Source: Bacteroidales bacterium (GTDB taxonomy: Bacteria; Bacteroidota; Bacteroidia; Bacteroidales; UBA932). Taken from it: a stretch of 64,000 nt of DNA. The stretch is taken from the NCBI GenBank assembly GCA_017553545.1, contig JAFZKT010000086.1, positions 1-64,000 of the forward strand, in the 5' to 3' direction. Shown piece by piece: positions 60,075 through 64,000 of this stretch; within the stretch, counting starts at the first letter, position 1; every line of letters begins with the position of its first letter. The notes beneath the pieces were generated by a model. The model ran no database searches, was not told where the DNA came from, and saw only the letters and a program-made list of their open reading frames with translations. The position numbers and the translations under genes are program-made.

Positions 60075-61141
60075 TGGGCGCAAAAAGGCACTGGCTGTCG
60101 CGGGTGTCCTTCGGCACCATCTCCATCATTCCGGCGGTCCTGCTGCTGCTGGGCTATCTTTCCGTAGTCATCAATCCCACGCACGGCTGGTTCTTCACCC
60201 TCTTCGGCCTCATCTATCCGGTGGTCCTTCCCGTCACGCTGATCCTTTGGGTCTGGGCCCTTTTCCGGAAGTCCGCCATGCGAATCCCCCTCACGCTGGT
60301 GCTGCTGCCTTCCCTGTTTTTTGCCGGCCGATATTTCCGTCTTTTCCCGCCGTCACAGGACCGGGAAGCCACGCTGACGGTGGTCTCTTATAACGTCGGC
60401 CTGTTCGCACACGGGCCGGAGGGCATGGACCGGAATGCGCTGGCAGATTCCGTGAGCCGATATCTGAACGGACTGGACGCCGACGTAATCTGCCTCCAGG
60501 AGTTCTTCCTCCCTTCTGGACATCCGCTGGACGACTGGATCATGCGGAATTTCCCGGATTATAAGGCCGAGTTCTATGTGCGCACCGGCCGGAGCGGGAA
60601 GTTCGGCAACCTTACCCTCAGCCGCAGGCCCTTCACGGACCGCGGAAAACTGGTTTTCGAGCATTCCACCAACATGGCGCTGTGGACGGACATCCAACTG
60701 TCCCGGGATACCCTGCGCCTGTACAACTGCCACTTCGAAAGCTATAATATCTCCCTGTCAAACCTGATAACCCGGAAGGGCGCCATGGAGGAAACCGAAC
60801 AGAAGATGAGGCGGTCCATCGGCGAACGGCCCAAGCAGGTCAATGCGGTGTTGGAAGACATTGAAAGCGCGCCGGGACAAGCCTTCGTTGCGGGAGATTT
60901 CAACGACACGCCCCTCTCCTACACCTACTTCCGCCTGCTGCACGGACGGCAGGACTCCTTTGTCCGGGCCGGACACGGATTCGGTTCCACTTATTCCAGC
61001 CTGTGGCCGCTGCTGCGCATCGACTACCAGCTCTATCCCAAGACGCTGACGGCTGTATCCTACCGGATTGAACGCGTTCCCTGGAGTGACCATTATCCCG
61101 TTATAGTCTCCTATTATGAAAACGGAAGAGATTCTGACTGA
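60074..61141 (+). CDS. Membrane-anchored EEP (endonuclease/exonuclease/phosphatase) family protein
   Basis: 355 residues from ATG 60074 (TGATG overlap with the rhomboid gene). Three hydrophobic segments in the first 95 residues are followed by an extracytoplasmic EEP domain: VVSYNVGLFA, ICLQEFF, NCHFESYNIS, VAGDFNDTPLSY, SDHYPVIV. Typical of Bacteroidota membrane-bound members with unknown substrate. The threonylcarbamoyl-AMP synthase gene begins 26 bp before its stop. Confidence 0.9.
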   Translation: MGAKRHWLSRVSFGTISIIPAVLLLLGYLSVVINPTHGWFFTLFGLIYPVVLPVTLILWVWALFRKSAMRIPLTLVLLPSLFFAGRYFRLFPPSQDREATLTVVSYNVGLFAHGPEGMDRNALADSVSRYLNGLDADVICLQEFFLPSGHPLDDWIMRNFPDYKAEFYVRTGRSGKFGNLTLSRRPFTDRGKLVFEHSTNMALWTDIQLSRDTLRLYNCHFESYNISLSNLITRKGAMEETEQKMRRSIGERPKQVNAVLEDIESAPGQAFVAGDFNDTPLSYTYFRLLHGRQDSFVRAGHGFGSTYSSLWPLLRIDYQLYPKTLTAVSYRIERVPWSDHYPVIVSYYENGRDSD

Positions 61142-61736
61142 AGCCCTGCGTGTGGTACGCGAAGGCGGCGTGATCCTGTATCCCACGGATACCGTCTGGG
61201 GCCTTGGCTGCGACGCTTGCAACGCTGCAGCCGTCGCCCGCATTTTTGAGATGAAACGGCGCCCGGACGCCAAGTCCCTGGTGCTGCTGGCGAGCGATCT
61301 GGACATGGTGGCGAAATACGTGAAAGAGATCCCTTCCATCGCGGTGGACCTGGTGGAGGTGAACGACGCCCCCATGACCATCATCTATCCCGGCGCCATC
61401 TGTTCGGAGACCGGCGACCGCTGGCACCTGGCCGCCAACGCCGTAGCTGAGGACGGGTCGGTGGGGATTCGGATTCCTTGTGATGCGTCATGCCCGGCCC
61501 CGACCGGGCATCCCTGGTGCCGGCAGCTGGTTTACAAGCTGGGACGGCCACTGGTTTCTACATCGGCCAATATCTCCGGCGAACCCACGCCGCAGCGGTT
61601 TTCTCAGATTCCCCAGGAGATTAAAGACGCCGTGGACTTCGTGGTGCCGCCGTCCGTAGATACCGCCTCCACGGGGCGCGCGTCCCAGATTCTCAAAGTG
61701 GGACTCCGCGGGGAAATCGAGATTATTCGGAAGTAG
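61116..61736 (+). CDS. tsaC: L-threonylcarbamoyladenylate synthase (YrdC/Sua5 domain)
   Basis: 206 residues. The YrdC fold has GVILYPTDTVWGLGCDA, KRRPDAKSL, the KxR-type binding surface and GRPLVSTSANISG. It makes threonylcarbamoyl-AMP for tRNA t6A37. Between RIPCD and CRQLVYKLG, where relatives are continuous, about 11 extra residues (ASCPAPTGHPW) are encoded by a REP-like hairpin. Overlaps the EEP gene by 26 bp and the convergent P-type ATPase gene by 14 bp. Confidence 0.93.
   Translation: MKTEEILTEALRVVREGGVILYPTDTVWGLGCDACNAAAVARIFEMKRRPDAKSLVLLASDLDMVAKYVKEIPSIAVDLVEVNDAPMTIIYPGAICSETGDRWHLAANAVAEDGSVGIRIPCDASCPAPTGHPWCRQLVYKLGRPLVSTSANISGEPTPQRFSQIPQEIKDAVDFVVPPSVDTASTGRASQILKVGLRGEIEIIRK
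61486..61511. repeat. REP-like hairpin in frame inside the threonylcarbamoyl-AMP synthase gene
   Basis: ATGCCCGG (61490-61497), 6-nt loop, CCGGGCAT (61504-61511). On the minus strand the second arm is followed by GACGC, so it is an inverted copy of the 30486 and 58749 family. Confidence 0.85.
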
Positions 61737-63612
61737 TTTTCAGCGCACGCATCGCGTTCAGGACGGCGAGGACGGTGACTCCTACGTCGGCGAAGACCGC
61801 CATCCACATGGTGGCGAGGCCAAGCGTTGCAAGGATGAGCACCAGCACCTTGATGCCGATGGCACCTGCGATGTTCTCGCGGGCGATGCGGAGCGTCCTT
61901 CCGGCAATCTTTACCGCCGTCGCAATTTTCGCGGGCTTGTCGTCCATCAGCACCACGTCGGCGGCCTCGATGGCGGCGTCGCTGCCCAGGGCACCCATCG
62001 CAATGCCTACATCGGCCCGTGTAAGGACGGGGGCGTCGTTGATGCCGTCGCCCACGAAGGCCAGGGTGCCGTCTTGCAGCAGGGCTTCCACTTTTTGCAC
62101 CTTGTCGGCGGGGAGCAGGCCGGCGTGATATTCGTCTAATTTGAGGCTTTCCGCCACGGCTTTTGCCACGCTCTCCTGGTCGCCGGTGAGCATCACGGTC
62201 TTTTTTATTCCTGCGGCCTTCAGGGCTTCGACGGCGCTTTGGGCATCGGCCTTTATGCGGTCGCTGATGACGATGTGGCCTGCATATTCACCGTTCACGG
62301 CCACGTGGACAATGGTGCCGCTGTGGTGGCAGGGATGCCATTTTGCGCCCTCTTTTTCCATCAGTTTGCTATTGCCGACGGCTACTCTTTTTCCGTTGAC
62401 CCTGGCAATGATGCCATGGCCGGCGGTTTCTTCGATATCGGAGATGGTGCAGCTGTCCTGTTCCTTGGGATAGGCGTTCCTCAGGGCCATCGCGATGGGA
62501 TGCGTGGAGTGACGCTCCACGTGGGCGGCCAGGTGCAGGAGCTCCGTTTCATCCAGCTCTTCCGGATGCACGGCCGTCACTTCAAAGACGCCTTCCGTGA
62601 GGGTGCCGGTCTTGTCGAAGACCACCGTTTGCAGTTTGGCGAGTTTGTCCATCAGGTTGGCGCCCTTGATGAGGATGCCCTTTCTGGAAGCGCCGCCCAG
62701 GCCGCCGAAGAAAGTGAGCGGGACGGATATGACCAGGGCGCAGGGGCAGGAAACCACCAGGAACAGCAGGCCCCGGTAAATCCAGGTGACCCATTCGCCG
62801 GTGATGAGGCCGGGGATGACGGCAACGGCGACAGCCAGACCCACCACGATGGGGGTATAGATCCGCGCGAACTTCGTGATGAATCGCTCGCTCTGCGATT
62901 TGTTTTCCGCCGCATTCTCCACCAGGTCCAGGATCTTGGCGGCGGTGGATTCGCCGAACACCTTTGTGGTCCTTACTTTTATTACGCCGCTTTTGTTCAC
63001 GCAGCCGGAGAGGATTTCGTCGCCTTCCTTTACGCTGCGGGGCACGCTTTCGCCGGTAAGGGCCACGGTGTCCAGACTGCTTTTCCCTTCCAGTACAATG
63101 CCGTCCAGGGGCACCTTCTCTCCGGGTTGGATGACGATGATTTCGCCGGGCTTTATTTCTTCGGGGTTGACAGTCTGGAGTTTTCCGCCCCGCTCCACGC
63201 GGGCCGTGTCGGGCCTCAGGTCCATCAGATGCGCGATGGACTTGCGGCTGCGGCCCTCGGCCAGTTCCTCGAAGAGTTCGCCCACCTGGAAGAACAGCAT
63301 CACGAACACCGCCTCCGGGAACTGCGTTTCCGCTCCCGGCAGAAAGCCGATGCCCAGCGCCCCCAGCGTGGCCACGCTCATCAGGAAGTCTTCGCTCAGG
63401 GCTTCGCCATGCAGCAGCCCTTCGCCCGCTTCCTTCAGCGTCTCCCAGCCGACAACCAGGTAAGGGATTAAATATAATAATAGGTATTGCCAGGTGGTCC
63501 AGGCAGTGTTCCGTTCTATGATATAGGATCCCGCCAGCAGCACCGCCGCAGCAATGATGCTGATCAGGCGTCCGTGGCCTTCTTCGTGTTCGTGATGATG
63601 TTCGTGCTCCAT
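61723..63612 (-). CDS. P1B-type heavy-metal ATPase without HMA domain (zinc/cadmium/cobalt type)
   Basis: 629 residues. The N-terminus is His/Glu-rich (MEHEHHHEHEEGHG) in place of a CxxC HMA domain. P-type motifs are LTGESVPRSV, the metal-binding CPC in VVSCPCALVISVP, the phosphorylation site DKTGTLTEG, HP in STHPIAMAL, and GDGINDAPVL. The CPC plus downstream features place it in the Zn/Cd/Pb (ZntA/CadA) branch. It exports divalent metals from the cytosol. A TACCTTTG box at 63634 overlaps a palindrome. Confidence 0.93.
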   Translation of the reverse strand: MEHEHHHEHEEGHGRLISIIAAAVLLAGSYIIERNTAWTTWQYLLLYLIPYLVVGWETLKEAGEGLLHGEALSEDFLMSVATLGALGIGFLPGAETQFPEAVFVMLFFQVGELFEELAEGRSRKSIAHLMDLRPDTARVERGGKLQTVNPEEIKPGEIIVIQPGEKVPLDGIVLEGKSSLDTVALTGESVPRSVKEGDEILSGCVNKSGVIKVRTTKVFGESTAAKILDLVENAAENKSQSERFITKFARIYTPIVVGLAVAVAVIPGLITGEWVTWIYRGLLFLVVSCPCALVISVPLTFFGGLGGASRKGILIKGANLMDKLAKLQTVVFDKTGTLTEGVFEVTAVHPEELDETELLHLAAHVERHSTHPIAMALRNAYPKEQDSCTISDIEETAGHGIIARVNGKRVAVGNSKLMEKEGAKWHPCHHSGTIVHVAVNGEYAGHIVISDRIKADAQSAVEALKAAGIKKTVMLTGDQESVAKAVAESLKLDEYHAGLLPADKVQKVEALLQDGTLAFVGDGINDAPVLTRADVGIAMGALGSDAAIEAADVVLMDDKPAKIATAVKIAGRTLRIARENIAGAIGIKVLVLILATLGLATMWMAVFADVGVTVLAVLNAMRALKTTSE

Positions 63613-63633
63613 AGTCTGCAGCTATTTCTGCTG

Positions 63634-63641
63634 CAAAGGTA
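63634..63641 (-). promoter_or_regulatory. -7 box of the P1B-ATPase gene within a palindrome arm
   Basis: TACCTTTG on the minus strand, 21 nt before the ATG at 63612. Its last bases lie in the left arm of the palindrome at 63638-63683, which may be a metal-regulator operator or a repeat. Confidence 0.6.
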
Positions 63642-63747
63642 AAGCACACTTTCCGCAACCTAGTTGCGTTTTTGTGCTTTACCCTATCTCTGTACACCCG
63701 TCTAAAGCACACTTTTGGCCCTCGGGGGCAGATTTTGTGCTTTAGAC
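63638..63747. repeat. Two palindromes with a TAAAGCAC core
   Basis: Palindrome 1: GGTAAAGCAC (63638-63647) and GTGCTTTACC (63674-63683), with an inner CGCAA/TTGCG pair at 63654-63668. Palindrome 2: GTCTAAAGCACA (63700-63711) and TGTGCTTTAGAC (63736-63747), 12 bp perfect. The TCTAAAGCA core is shared with the element at 3447-3541. Confidence 0.8.
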
Positions 63748-63783
63748 AAACCAGCGGCATTTGGAATTCCGGGGCATTGGCTG

Positions 63784-63791
63784 TAAATTTG
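63784..63791 (+). promoter_or_regulatory. -7 box for rsmE, leaderless type
   Basis: TAAATTTG, 5 nt before the ATG at 63797. Confidence 0.65.
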
Positions 63792-63796
63792 CGAAG

Positions 63797-64000
63797 ATGG
63801 AACTGTTTTACGCATACGAAGTGAGCGGCCGCTTCTGCCGGCTGGACACGGAGGAAAGCGCGCATTGCGTGCGGGTGCTGCGGCACCGGACGGGAGACGC
63901 GCTGGAAGTCATCGACGGCGCCGGAACGCTGTATCATTGCCGCCTTATGCAGGCCGATGCCAAATCCGCCGAGGCAGAAATCCTTTCCGAAGAGGCCGAT
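63797..64000 (+). CDS. rsmE: 16S rRNA (uracil-1498-N3)-methyltransferase, N-terminal part
   Basis: The first 68 codons run off the window's right edge. The start MELFYAYEV and the segment SAHCVRVLRHRTGDALEVIDGAG match the PUA-like N-terminal domain of RsmE (H-x-x-x-V-L-R, G-x-x-(I/V)-x-(V/L)-x-D-G-x-G). It methylates U1498 of 16S rRNA. The catalytic SPOUT domain lies beyond the window. The promoter box is 5 nt upstream. Confidence 0.85.
   Translation, partial: MELFYAYEVSGRFCRLDTEESAHCVRVLRHRTGDALEVIDGAGTLYHCRLMQADAKSAEAEILSEEAD

Overview
The window is a stretch of a Bacteroidota chromosome, most likely an uncultured gut or rumen Bacteroidales. The evidence is Bacteroidota-type promoters (a -7 box of the form TAnnTTTG, often with TTTG near -33), many SPII lipoproteins and families typical of the group: FISUMP-type C-terminal domains, BACON, fimbrillin-like and GLUG-like surface proteins, CBM9-like, OstA-like and TMEM43. 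Most of the sequence looks moderately GC-rich. Two AT-richer accessory patches (about 1-3.6 kb and 40.3-46.8 kb) stand out by eye. I recognised no rRNA, tRNA or CRISPR array.

Layout. (1) 0.1-3.0 kb: a lipoprotein with fresh internal tandem duplications and an archaeal-type ATPase fused to a nuclease-like domain. (2) 3.7-4.2 kb: a small lipoprotein. (3) 4.3-21.5 kb: the most striking locus, eight tightly packed same-strand genes. They are a secreted EEP-family phosphohydrolase, two tiny related peptides, four giant modular lipoproteins (fimbrillin-like N-terminus, GLUG-like beta-helix repeats, then DUF4886/SGNH or NAGPA-type phosphodiester glycosidase domains), and a Tat-type Gfo/Idh oxidoreductase. 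It looks like a surface glycan-binding and glycan-processing system without SusCD. (4) 21.5-32.4 kb: TMEM43 protein, L,D-transpeptidase, SGNH hydrolase, OMP, Na/Pi cotransporter with PhoU, CBM9-like protein, FN3/FISUMP lipoprotein, HTH/membrane pair and an Ig-like lipoprotein. (5) 32.9-40.3 kb: envelope biogenesis genes (PBP4, two parvulin-type chaperones, OstA-like) and galE. (6) 40.4-46.5 kb: a Bro-N protein and a five-gene lipoprotein/envelope operon. (7) radA and a small protein. (8) 48.7-55.3 kb: nine small paralogous lipoproteins sharing a signal peptide; most share a helical Y-x-L-T-D domain, and FKBP and TonB-C domains have been grafted onto two. ispF lies inside this array. (9) 55.4-64.0 kb: Cthe_2159-like lipoprotein, a small membrane protein, mutL, rhomboid protease, EEP protein, threonylcarbamoyl-AMP synthase, P1B-ATPase and the start of rsmE.

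Intergenic spaces carry several families of palindromic repeats. One is clusters of the 13-bp palindrome TGGACCWGGTCCA (29.4, 32.5-32.9 and 51.6-51.8 kb). Another is a 128-bp repeat next to two of those clusters. A third is small hairpins of the form ATKCCCGR-loop-YCGGGMAT-GACG, two of which lie in frame inside mutL and the threonylcarbamoyl-AMP synthase gene. Several promoters sit so close to their start codons that the mRNAs are probably leaderless. All functional calls are from reading the sequence and remembered family motifs; no search was run.
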